A stretch of DNA of 64,000 nt from Neptunitalea chrysea (lineage in GTDB: Bacteria > Bacteroidota > Bacteroidia > Flavobacteriales > Flavobacteriaceae): NCBI RefSeq assembly GCF_027924145.1, contig NZ_BRVP01000011.1, forward strand, positions 1 through 64,000. Direction: 5' to 3'. This document shows, piece after piece, positions 17,211 through 24,528 of this stretch. Positions within the stretch are counted from its first letter, which is position 1; each line of letters begins with the position of its first letter. The position numbers and the translations under genes were made by a program. The notes beneath the pieces were generated by a model. It had not been told where the DNA came from. It saw nothing but the letters and a program-made list of their open reading frames with translations, and did not search any database.

Positions 17211-18137
17211 ATGGAGAATATAAAACGTATTTCAAAAATTATAGATTTTCATCATTTTGCAAATCTTTCGGCACCCAAACATCCTTTAATTAGTTTGATT
17301 GATTTCAGTAAGGTTCGTTTTCCCGAAGACTTAAAAGGACTGAAATTGGTACAAGAATATTACACGGTTGGTTTAAAACGAAACGTTCCTTACAAATTGT
17401 TTTATGGGCAACAAGAGTATGATTTTAATGAAGGTTTAATGACTTTTTTGGCACCAAATCAAGTAATGAGTATGGAAAGAAACCCTAATATTAATTTGAG
17501 TGAAGAATTAAAGCCTTCGGGTTGGTTACTTTTAATACATCCAGATTTTTTGTGGAATACAGTTCTTGCTAAACCGATTAAGTCTTATGAGTTTTTTGGT
17601 TACGCTATTAATGAATCATTGTTTTTATCTGAAGATGAAGAATTAATGCTGATTGATATTTTAAAAAAAATAGAAAAAGAATATCAAGCCAATATTGATA
17701 AATTCAGTCAGAAAATTATTGTATCGCAATTGGAATTGTTATTGAACTATGCAGAACGGTTTTATGAACGACAATTCATCACTCGTAATAAATCCAGTCA
17801 TCAACTTTTAGAGCAAGTAGAGAATGTTTTACTGAATTATTTTAATCAAGATAATTTAATAGAACTTGGCCTACCAACTGTTGAACATTTATCGCAAGAA
17901 CTTAACCTTTCTTCAAATTATTTAAGTAGTATGTTGAAATCGTTAACAGGAATGAGTACGCAACAGCATATTCATAATAAGGTGATAGATAAAGCAAAGG
18001 AAAAACTGTCAACAACTCATTTGTCTATCAGTGAAATCGCATATAATTTAGGGTTTGAATACCCAACATCCTTCAATAAACTTTTTAAGAGCAAAACAGA
18101 AATGTCACCACTAGAGTTTAGAAAAACTTTTAATTAA
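17211..18137 (+). CDS. AraC family transcriptional regulator
   Basis: The 308-residue regulator is the fourth complete AraC paralog. The sensing domain contains FYGQQEYDFNEG and LAPNQVMSMER; the C-terminal double HTH contains LSISEIAYNLGFEYPTSFNK and ends FRKTFN. It is the last gene of the SDR-DUF1097-AraC unit. It is slightly more diverged at its C-terminus than the other three. Confidence 0.93.
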   Translation: MENIKRISKIIDFHHFANLSAPKHPLISLIDFSKVRFPEDLKGLKLVQEYYTVGLKRNVPYKLFYGQQEYDFNEGLMTFLAPNQVMSMERNPNINLSEELKPSGWLLLIHPDFLWNTVLAKPIKSYEFFGYAINESLFLSEDEELMLIDILKKIEKEYQANIDKFSQKIIVSQLELLLNYAERFYERQFITRNKSSHQLLEQVENVLLNYFNQDNLIELGLPTVEHLSQELNLSSNYLSSMLKSLTGMSTQQHIHNKVIDKAKEKLSTTHLSISEIAYNLGFEYPTSFNKLFKSKTEMSPLEFRKTFN

Positions 18138-18394
18138 CGAAATACTAACGCTAATAACTAAGTCTTCGCGTAGTCGGTACGGCCAAACATGAAGATCGCG
18201 TTGACTAAACCGGGTCCTGTTTTCTCTTACTATGGGGATTGCTATGGTCTATTAGAGTTTTGTAGATGGCTTTCAAAGTCCTGTCGGGTTCCCAATTTAT
18301 TTTCCCTTGTCCGCTCGGATTCCTTTTTATCTTCTTGTATCGTTTTCCCTGTCCAGACCACATATGATGATAGCCGTTAAAAGACAAACAGCTT
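18138..18394. other. Intergenic region with GC-richer block
   Basis: From about 18165 to 18370 the composition is GC-richer than the surroundings. A 60-codon minus-strand frame (18205-18387) has no recognisable features. I see no supportable gene; it may be displaced or degraded DNA. Confidence 0.35.
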
Positions 18395-18607
18395 ATGGGA
18401 AATAAGAAAAGATATTATAAAGCATTAATTGAAGACAATCATCAATTGAATGAAATAGACCTTGGAGAAAAACTTGGACTTGATGAAAATGAAACAAGAG
18501 AAATAATAGATCTACTTCTATCTGAACATAAAATTGAATATGTAGAAAACAGAACTTGTAATTATAGCCTTATGAAAACTTCAAAAAGGAAAAATAAAAG
18601 CAGGTAG
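18395..18607 (+). CDS. Small hypothetical protein with winged-helix-like segment
   Basis: The 70-residue protein begins MGNKKRYYKALIEDNHQLNE. The pattern EIDLGEKLGLDENETREIID resembles a helix-turn-helix, followed by a short EHKIEYVENRTCNYSLMK strand region that could be a wing. Acidic helical part and basic tail (KRKNKSR) suggest a genuine small DNA-binding or accessory protein. No partner gene is adjacent. Function unknown. Confidence 0.5.
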   Translation: MGNKKRYYKALIEDNHQLNEIDLGEKLGLDENETREIIDLLLSEHKIEYVENRTCNYSLMKTSKRKNKSR

Positions 18608-18737
18608 TCGAGTAGTAAAAGAGAAGTCTAATACCTAAACTATGCGTTTAAGCATTAAAATATTTCATCAATAATATTTCTTGCTACAAAATAATAGCAT
18701 TTGCAATCAAGAGAAATGTCAAACCGAAAATACTACG

Positions 18738-18758
18738 ATTCTGTACTTATTCTGTACT
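18738..18758. repeat. Two tandem ATTCTGTACT repeats left of att site
   Basis: ATTCTGTACT is at 18738-18747 and again at 18749-18758, an 11-bp period, 50-70 bp left of the att core at 18808. The arm-type repeats of element A have the same 11-bp period and similar distance, so these could be arm sites of a further element to the left. Confidence 0.4.
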
Positions 18759-18773
18759 ATGTAAAATAAAAAA

Positions 18774-18795
18774 GGCTTTCGATTTCTCGAAAGCC
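18774..18795 (-). terminator. Terminator beyond displaced tRNA end
   Basis: A perfect 9-bp stem GGCTTTCGA/TCGAAAGCC with a 4-nt loop, followed on the minus strand by a T-run (A-run 18768-18773 on the plus strand). It lies 13 bp beyond the tRNA-end copy at 18808, as expected for a tRNA terminator. Confidence 0.75.
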
Positions 18796-18807
18796 CCGTC
18801 TTTACTA

Positions 18808-18824
18808 GTAGCGGGAACTGGACT
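18808..18824 (-). other. att site: 17-bp copy of tRNA-Met 3' end
   Basis: The 17 bases GTAGCGGGAACTGGACT are identical to 42477-42493, the 3' end of the initiator tRNA gene plus one base. This is the outer left boundary of element A. Confidence 0.85.
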
Positions 18825-18951
18825 ATAATTTTATTATTGCACTTTCTTTTACTTAATTCTTAGTGTTAGTGTATCCCTTTATTTATAAGGGTTTGACGGG
18901 TTTTGTTAATAAGTTAGATTATTTTTTGATAAGTAAAATAAATTAAAATGC

Positions 18952-18969
18952 TGGGAATATGTCGGGAAT
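18952..18969. repeat. Left arm-type site of element A
   Basis: TGGGAATATGTCGGGAAT contains GGGAAT twice at 11-bp spacing. The near-identical CGGGAATAAGTCGGGAAT lies at 29719-29736 inside the right end, in the same orientation. Probable integrase or excisionase binding sites. Confidence 0.55.
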
Positions 18970-19006
18970 TATTAACTTGCCTATAGTTAGATAAAGACAA
19001 TGAAAG

Positions 19007-20308
19007 ATGGCAAGTATAAAATTCAACCTCATCACTAAAAGTAATCCCTCAAACCTCAACATAAGATTTTATCATGGTAGAAGTATCGATTGTAATGCTC
19101 CCTCAGAAATTTTAATTAATCCGAAATTATGGAGTAATAAAATGCAAAACTTAAAGTCTTTGGTTGATAAGGAAACGAAAGAGCATTATCGGAGTAAAAT
19201 AGAAGCTTTAAAAGAAGATATTATTAAGAGGTTTAATGATGATTACTCTACAGGGAAGATAATCAATTCAAAGTGGTTAAAATCGGTAATTAGTGAATTT
19301 TATAATAGACCTACCGGAGAAGATGATTATAGAATATTCTTAGTACCCTTTATAGATAATTTTATTAATGAGTCTGAACATAGAATAAATCCTAAAACAG
19401 GTAAGAAGATTTCATTTAGAACTATTCAGAAGTACAAAACAACTTTAGGACAAATAAAGGATTTTGAGGAATTAGAGAAATCTAAGTTTAAAATTGCTGA
19501 TGTCAATCTATCTTTTCACAAGAAGTTTACTACTTATTTAAAACTAGATAGAAATTACTCTAATACAATGATAGAAAAGATTATTAGTCAGCTTAAAGCT
19601 TTTGTGAAAGAGGCTAAGGAAAAAGGGTATGATTATAGCTTAGAAGTTGAAAGTAGTAAGTTTACCTTTAGAAGAGATGAAACCATAGAGACTTACTTAA
19701 ATGAAGATGAAATTAATAAGGTGTTTGAGTTAGATTTATCAGCAAATGAAAGATTAAATAATACTAAAGACCTTTTTATTATAGGTTTGCGAACAGGCCT
19801 CAGGATTAGTGACCTAAAAAGAATACATCAATTTTTGTTTACTGATGATGTTATTATTATCTCAGCAACTGAAAAAACGGGTGCAACGGTACAAATACCT
19901 TTACATCCACAAGTAAAGGAGGTATTAAAGAAAAGAGGGGGGAAATTACCGAAAGTTATATCTGAACAGAAATTCAACAACTATATTAAAGAGATATGTA
20001 AGGAAGCTGGTTTTACAGAAAAGATAATCGGTAATAAAAGAAACCCTAAAACAAATAGAAAAGAAAAAGGGTATTACCCCAAGTATCAGTTAGTAAGTAG
20101 TCATATTTGTAGACGTTCTTTTGCTACCAATTTGTATGGTAAGATAGATGATAGAACAATTATGCAAGTAACAACACATAAAAGTGTTAAGCAATTCCAT
20201 AAGTATATTAGAACGTCTCAAACTGAATATGTAGAAAGGTTGGCTACTTTCTGGGAACAACAAGATGAATTAATCAATTCTAAGCCACAATTAAAAGTTT
20301 CTCGATAA
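19007..20308 (+). CDS. Tyrosine recombinase/integrase of element A
   Basis: The 433-residue protein has an N-terminal SAM-like core-binding domain (about 110-215) and a C-terminal catalytic domain. Catalytic elements seen are GLRTGLRISDLKR (Arg I), SSHICRRSFATNLYGK (HxxR box), QVTTHKSVKQFHKYIRTS (third His and the tyrosine nucleophile in HKYI). It starts 182 bp from the left att site and points into the element. It should catalyse integration at the tRNA-fMet 3' end. Its GLR/HxxR context matches Bacteroidetes element integrases. The extended NKRNPKTNRKEKGYYPKYQ insertion before HICR is somewhat unusual. Confidence 0.94.
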   Translation: MASIKFNLITKSNPSNLNIRFYHGRSIDCNAPSEILINPKLWSNKMQNLKSLVDKETKEHYRSKIEALKEDIIKRFNDDYSTGKIINSKWLKSVISEFYNRPTGEDDYRIFLVPFIDNFINESEHRINPKTGKKISFRTIQKYKTTLGQIKDFEELEKSKFKIADVNLSFHKKFTTYLKLDRNYSNTMIEKIISQLKAFVKEAKEKGYDYSLEVESSKFTFRRDETIETYLNEDEINKVFELDLSANERLNNTKDLFIIGLRTGLRISDLKRIHQFLFTDDVIIISATEKTGATVQIPLHPQVKEVLKKRGGKLPKVISEQKFNNYIKEICKEAGFTEKIIGNKRNPKTNRKEKGYYPKYQLVSSHICRRSFATNLYGKIDDRTIMQVTTHKSVKQFHKYIRTSQTEYVERLATFWEQQDELINSKPQLKVSR

Positions 20309-20446
20309 AGAATAATTTTTTTGAGTGAAAATATCTAGCTATTGTTAGAGAAAAATAAGTTTTGGTATAAAAACCAAATACTTGATTATTATTTACTTGC
20401 TTGCTTGATTTTTTTTAATTTACTTTACGGGAGTTTATTAAACAGT

Positions 20447-20767
20447 ATGAGTACCTTATATCTGGAAGGGATGAAACTCGAGGAGTTTGACCTTCACGTA
20501 AAAAAGATAATAAGGGAATGTTTAGAGGAATTACTAATTAAGGAGCAGCTAAAAGACGGAGCACTATTTGAATCACAAACAATTCCTTTAAGAGAAACAA
20601 ATTCAGAGCTACTTTCGAGGAAGGAAGTCAGCCAATACTTAAAAGTCTCTCTCGTCACACTTAATGAATGGGAGAAAAGGAAAATCTTGGTGCCTATTAG
20701 GATTGGTACTAGAGTAAGATACCGGATGTCTGATATTCAGAACTTCACACGGGACGAAAATAATTAA
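20447..20767 (+). CDS. Excisionase-like helix-turn-helix protein
   Basis: I chose ATG 20447 because the upstream TTG at 20342 would add a non-conserved hydrophobic leader. The 106-residue protein has an acidic coiled helical N-terminus (MKLEEFDLHVKKIIRECLEE) and a MerR-like HTH_17 domain: LLSRKEVSQYLKVSLVTLNE, W, then VPIRIGTRVRYRMSDIQNF. Such proteins follow integrase genes in Bacteroidetes elements and act as excisionases or directionality factors. A terminator hairpin follows at 20788. Confidence 0.8.
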   Translation: MSTLYLEGMKLEEFDLHVKKIIRECLEELLIKEQLKDGALFESQTIPLRETNSELLSRKEVSQYLKVSLVTLNEWEKRKILVPIRIGTRVRYRMSDIQNFTRDENN

Positions 20768-20787
20768 AGACTATTATTAACAAAAAA

Positions 20788-20826
20788 GGCACTTTGTGTT
20801 ATTGCAAGTAACTAGTGCCTTTTTTT
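20788..20826 (+). terminator. Terminator after excisionase-like gene
   Basis: Stem GGCACT (20788-20793) with AGTGCC (20814-20819), preceded by an A-run and followed by seven T residues, 20 bp after the stop codon at 20767. Confidence 0.65.
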
Positions 20827-20838
20827 AAAATTTTTGTG

Positions 20839-21474
20839 ATGCTCAAAAATAATAAAAAACAATTATTTGTATACAGAGATGTAAGGCGAGGATTTATGCA
20901 ACATAATAAAGGTAGGTTTTGTTTTACTAAATATTGTATTTGTGCCTTGATATATAGATGGAAAGATTTTGATACAGATGCTTACAGCGGAAAGAAAAAG
21001 AAATTTGCAGAATTTTTAGGTATAAAACCTCCAGCTGTTACTTATCATTTAAACAAGCTAATTGAAATGGGAGAAGTTGTTGAAACAGAATCAGGTCTGA
21101 AATTGGTTGCTCAATCGGCATGGGATGCTATAGGTAAACAAAAAATTAAAGGAAGCTTCGTTATTCTCGATTTTAAAATTAAAATAAAATTAGCTTCTAA
21201 GAGATATAGTAGACCATTGAGTATAGAGCAATTTGCAGTTCTCTCAATTTTAGTAACCTTGAATATGAGAAAAGAGAGAAATCTTTGGATTAAAGATTTG
21301 CCTATTTTATTGAAGCTTGATAGAGATACTGTTAAAACAGCAATAAATAAACTTGTCAAATACGGTATATTAAATCAGTATCGCGAGTTTGATTCTGCTT
21401 ATTTAAATGAATTTTTTAAAAATTATATCCAGCAGATTAAGGACAATGCTCATGTTTATTATGGTGAATATTAG
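20839..21474 (+). CDS. Protein with two winged-helix segments, candidate iteron-binding initiator
   Basis: I chose ATG 20839; the GTG at 20815 lies in the terminator. The 211-residue protein shows one winged-helix segment at about 22-95 (KKFAEFLGIKPPAVTYHLNK and a GEVVETESGLKLV wing) and a second at about 130-190 (LPILLKLDRDTVKTAINKLV, KYGILNQ). Two tandem winged helices are the architecture of Rep_3-type plasmid initiators. Directly downstream lie five repeats at 21-22 bp phasing. It is shorter than usual initiators, so a regulator or partition role is also possible. Confidence 0.6.
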   Translation: MLKNNKKQLFVYRDVRRGFMQHNKGRFCFTKYCICALIYRWKDFDTDAYSGKKKKFAEFLGIKPPAVTYHLNKLIEMGEVVETESGLKLVAQSAWDAIGKQKIKGSFVILDFKIKIKLASKRYSRPLSIEQFAVLSILVTLNMRKERNLWIKDLPILLKLDRDTVKTAINKLVKYGILNQYREFDSAYLNEFFKNYIQQIKDNAHVYYGEY

Positions 21475-21529
21475 TTTTTATGTTTATGTAAAATCGTAAA
21501 AATAAGCCTTAGAAACGTGAATAAAAAGG

Positions 21530-21627
21530 ATTAAAAGTTTCTTGAAAAAAATTAAAAGTTTCTTTTGAATTTGTTAAACATTTCTGTTAAAACAATTAAA
21601 TGTTTCTTAGGTTTAATTAAAAGTTTC
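21530..21627. repeat. Five iteron-like repeats at 21-22 bp spacing
   Basis: Copies of ATTAAAAGTTTC start at 21530, 21551, 21573 (GTTAAACATTTC), 21595 (ATTAAATGTTTC) and 21616, giving spacings of 21, 22, 22 and 21 bp. The same-face phasing and location directly downstream of a dual winged-helix gene in AT-rich DNA suggest a replication origin or regulatory array. Confidence 0.7.
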
Positions 21628-21678
21628 GGATACATATATAAGTATTTATTAAATTATGTTTAGGAGTATTCATTGTAC

Positions 21679-21700
21679 GCTATAAGCTAAAGCTTATAGC
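21679..21700. promoter_or_regulatory. Perfect 10-bp inverted repeat before G8 tract
   Basis: GCTATAAGCT (21679-21688), AA, AGCTTATAGC (21691-21700) form a perfect palindrome. Fourteen bases further is a run of eight G (21714-21721), then the gene at 21758. Operator or oriT function is possible. Confidence 0.45.
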
Positions 21701-21757
21701 ATTACTAAGGCAAGGGGGGGGATGTGTAAAATTTCATTTTAATCTTATTTTGAACTT

Positions 21758-22183
21758 ATGAAAAAATTAAGCTTAAACTCAGAAAAAATCCAGAATAGTA
21801 ATTCTGGTATGACTAGTGCTGGTAGAAAAAAAGGCAGTACTAACAGACTTAATCAAAATGCTAAAGATGCTTTATTTGATGTTTTAAACCCTTCTCTAAA
21901 GGATTTAAACAAGCGTCTTAATAGCTTGGAGCCAAATGAAAGAGTAATGGTCTTAAAAGGCTTTGCAAAGATGCTAGCTGTAGGAGACGATGAAGTAGCC
22001 CAAAAAACTAGAAAATTAATTTATGAGGGGTTAGAAGAGCATTTTAAGAAATTGAAATTCTATTTTCCTCATGTACCTCAGGAAAAGAAAATAACTGAGT
22101 TAAGACAGTTCCTTTCTTTACTTCCTATTCAGAATATAGAGGAAGTTGTAGAAAGCATGAAAAACCAGAATATCAGATTCTAG
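21758..22183 (+). CDS. Hypothetical protein with AGRKKGSTNR motif
   Basis: The 141-residue protein starts MKKLSLNSEKIQNSNSG and contains AGRKKGSTNRLNQNAKDAL, a basic segment seen at the N-terminus of DUF5681 and phage terminase-small-like or nick-accessory proteins. The rest is helical (KDLNKRLNSLEPNERVMVL, QKTRKLIYEGLEEHFKKLKF). It lies behind the palindrome and G8 tract. A DNA-binding role is likely; mobilization or packaging function cannot be decided. Confidence 0.6.
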   Translation: MKKLSLNSEKIQNSNSGMTSAGRKKGSTNRLNQNAKDALFDVLNPSLKDLNKRLNSLEPNERVMVLKGFAKMLAVGDDEVAQKTRKLIYEGLEEHFKKLKFYFPHVPQEKKITELRQFLSLLPIQNIEEVVESMKNQNIRF

Positions 22184-22251
22184 TTTAAAATAAGGAATTG
22201 TACTTGGTACAAGTTCTATTTACGTTTTTCTGTCATTAAGATTATTACTTT

Positions 22252-22300
22252 AAAAGCCTTTAATTTTGATAGTTTGTAGCTACCATTGTTAAAGGCTTTT
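22252..22300 (+). terminator. Hairpin terminator
   Basis: AAAAGCCTTTAA (22252-22263) pairs perfectly with TTAAAGGCTTTT (22289-22300), followed by further T, 70 bp after the stop of the gene at 21758. Confidence 0.7.
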
Positions 22301-22420
22301 TATTAAGAAGGGTTGGTACAAGTACCCCCACCATTAAAATAGAGTACACTATTGAGAGTGTAACTAGGTGAAAAGTACTCCTGAGGGCAATTTTTTAAGA
22401 TTGTTTGAAAAATCAATATT

Positions 22421-22807
22421 TTATTTTTCGGCTTGTAGAAAGTCTATGATGTTCATTTTTATTAAAGAAGCTCCAAAATAGTAAACAGGGTCATTTTCCT
22501 TCAACAACTCATAAGATTTCCTAATACCTTCTACCCATGTCTTAAATTCTTTAAAGTTGGGGTCTTGCTTATGTTTTACTTTTAAACCGTCAAAAGCAAT
22601 AGTAATTGTATTAACATTGTTTTCTATGGTTGGTAGAAGTTCTTTAGCCGTTGAGGTTCCGTTATTAATTCTCTCAAAGGAATTTACAGTTATTAAAAGA
22701 TAGCTAGTAGCCTTATAAAAATCTTTTTCCTCATTTAAATTCTGAGAAAATGCCTTGGTACTTACTAAAAGTAATAAGATTACTGATGTATAAATAATTC
22801 GGTTCAT
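22421..22807 (-). CDS. Small secreted hypothetical protein
   Basis: The 128-residue protein has a signal peptide (MNRIIYTSVILLLLVSTKAF, cleavage probably after the following SQ). The mature part is helical, with FKTWVEGIRKSYELLKEND and YYFGASLIKMNIIDFLQAEK. The start is 3 bp after the stop of the larger membrane gene at 22811, so the two form an operon. No family recognised. Confidence 0.7.
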   Translation of the reverse strand: MNRIIYTSVILLLLVSTKAFSQNLNEEKDFYKATSYLLITVNSFERINNGTSTAKELLPTIENNVNTITIAFDGLKVKHKQDPNFKEFKTWVEGIRKSYELLKENDPVYYFGASLIKMNIIDFLQAEK

Positions 22808-22810
22808 TTC

Positions 22811-23752
22811 TTATAGTTGTTTTATTGATAGTATATTCCCTTGTAAATCTACCTTAGCTCTTACAGTATTCAATACTTTTGCTCCAAAGGCATTCTTTTC
22901 TCTAAATTTCATATAAACATAGATGTAACTTCCTTTGTCGGTATAAGTACTTTCTACATGGTCAAAGCTACTAGGGTCATTCATGTTGTTTTTTATATAT
23001 CTTTTAAGTTTTATGTGACTTCCATCCCAAACAGAAAATTGCTTCTGAATCTCAGAAACTCTTTTTGCTTCTTGTTGGTTTATGGCTTCCTGTTCTTTAT
23101 TTGGAGTGAACGATATTTTAGGAAGGTTGTATTTGCTTTTAATGTTTCTGGCAAGTACAGAATCAATATTTTTGACATACATGGATTCAAATATGTCTGT
23201 TGAGCTTCTCCAGTTCCCTTTAGAGGCTTTTTTAGTTAATTGGAAGTAAATCGTATCATTGTTAGGAGAAATGTCGTAAGAAGCGATAAAAGAGCCTTTC
23301 CAGAATTTTATAATGCTATCAGCCCATTTAGTTTTAATTTTTTCTATCTCCTTTAGTTTTTTTTCTGTAGCTAGTTTTAATTGTTCCTCTTTTTCGAGTG
23401 TTAGTTTTTCTATACTATCCATTTTCTTAGAAGCTACTTCTATTCCGTTACGGGCTTTTGTATAGTTTTCTTCATTTTCTTCTACTCTCTTAAAACTGGT
23501 AATAGCTTCCTTGTATTTTCCATTTTTTAAGAGCTCGTTTCCTTTTTCATAATAGTTTATAGGGAATAAAATAGCGATTGTGATAAGAAATAAAATGAAT
23601 GATGATATTATGGAGCAAATGAGATATGTTATTTTCTTCCATGTTTTAGAGCCTCTTTTAAAAATACCTATTGTACCGACAATAGGAAAAGTAAATAGTA
23701 AAATGATAAGAAGAGATTTCCGGTTGTACCATTTAGATTTTGTTGTTTCCAT
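22811..23752 (-). CDS. Membrane-anchored hypothetical protein with TPR-like and coiled-coil region
   Basis: The 313-residue protein has two N-terminal membrane helices (about 12-31 and 40-66), a TPR-like unit (YYEKGNELLKNGKYKEAITS), a charged coiled coil (about 108-140, rich in KLTLEKEEQL-type repeats) and a C-terminal domain ending VRAKVDLQGNILSIKQL. The last part resembles small beta domains of unknown function. It is followed after 3 bp by the secreted protein gene. Cargo of element A with unknown role. Confidence 0.7.
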   Translation of the reverse strand: METTKSKWYNRKSLLIILLFTFPIVGTIGIFKRGSKTWKKITYLICSIISSFILFLITIAILFPINYYEKGNELLKNGKYKEAITSFKRVEENEENYTKARNGIEVASKKMDSIEKLTLEKEEQLKLATEKKLKEIEKIKTKWADSIIKFWKGSFIASYDISPNNDTIYFQLTKKASKGNWRSSTDIFESMYVKNIDSVLARNIKSKYNLPKISFTPNKEQEAINQQEAKRVSEIQKQFSVWDGSHIKLKRYIKNNMNDPSSFDHVESTYTDKGSYIYVYMKFREKNAFGAKVLNTVRAKVDLQGNILSIKQL

Positions 23753-24185
23753 ATAATCTATTGTTTAAAGTTGTAAATTTTAAAAGCACTTTTGTAAAAT
23801 CCATACGGATTTCCTCAATAGTCTTATGGATATGGAAAGAAAAACAGCGTACCCATATCACGTAGTAAACGAAGGTTCGCCAAAACCCACACAACATACG
23901 GAACAGGCACGCCTTATTGGCGCACTCATTCGTCTCGTTGTGTATTAAAAATTGGCGATTTTCGTTTACAAGACTAAAATAGTACTATATCAAAAGCCCT
24001 CTTTTTGGGCATATTTTCTGTTGCAAAATTATCAATTTTGTATAAAAGAGTTTGTTAAAACCTAATATATTATAATTGGGTTGCTAAGAATTGTAATTAA
24101 TAGTCTTTATCTACTCAAAAAAATAAATATGCTAGGAGTGATAACTCTTTATAATAAATATTAAATTTGAGAAAGATTGATTATT
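23753..24185. other. Intergenic region with a structured 105-nt inverted repeat
   Basis: No gene is seen. GTAAACGAAGGTTCGCC (23865-23881) pairs with GGCGATTTTCGTTTAC (23954-23969). Inside, ACACAAC pairs with GTTGTGT and GCC-TTATT-GGC forms the tip. The nested pairing and higher GC than the flanks suggest a structured RNA or recombination hairpin. The rest holds the promoter of the next gene. Confidence 0.45.
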
Positions 24186-24494
24186 ATGAAATTGTTTTGC
24201 TCTTTATTGCTATTCTTCATTTCAAATGTAGTTTTTAGCCAAATTATTTTTGTTACTGATGATAAGTCAGAGGCCGACTATTTAATATTTGTTTCAGATA
24301 ATAAGTCAGAAGCAGATTGGATAGTAATGAAAACAGAATACAATAGTAAAGCAAAACAAGGATATTGGTTTTTTGCTGATTGGAAAAGTCAGGCTGATAT
24401 TGTAATTTATATCACCGATGATAAATCAAAAGCTGATAAAATTGTTTTTTATACAGAGTGGAACTCAGAAATTAAATTTGATTTAGGAAACTGA
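24186..24494 (+). CDS. DUF6150-like secreted repeat protein
   Basis: I use ATG 24186; an upstream TTG at 24177 adds three residues. A signal peptide (MKLFCSLLLFFISNVVFSQ) precedes five short repeats of about 15-17 residues built on the unit DDKSEAD-hydrophobic strand: TDDKSEADYLIF, SDNKSEADWIVM, EYNSKAKQGYWFF, DWKSQADIVIYI, DDKSKADKIVFY. This matches the DUF6150 family. It is probably a small beta-rich periplasmic or surface protein. No neighbour suggests a function. Confidence 0.75.
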   Translation: MKLFCSLLLFFISNVVFSQIIFVTDDKSEADYLIFVSDNKSEADWIVMKTEYNSKAKQGYWFFADWKSQADIVIYITDDKSKADKIVFYTEWNSEIKFDLGN

Positions 24495-24528
24495 ATTAAA
24501 AAAAAATAGATTTGCAAAAATAGGAATT

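Larger units (their letters stand above)
18608..19006. other. Element boundary region
   Basis: It contains no gene. It holds, in order, a tandem repeat, a minus-strand terminator, the 17-bp att copy of the tRNA 3' end and arm-type repeats before the integrase gene; these are listed separately. Confidence 0.6.

Noticed and set aside
18205-18387. 60-codon minus-strand frame in GC-richer DNA
   Set aside because: No recognisable domain, no promoter or partner, and composition suggests displaced non-coding DNA.
23865-23969. tRNA or known riboswitch in the structured repeat
   Set aside because: The pairing does not form a cloverleaf or a riboswitch layout that I recognise.
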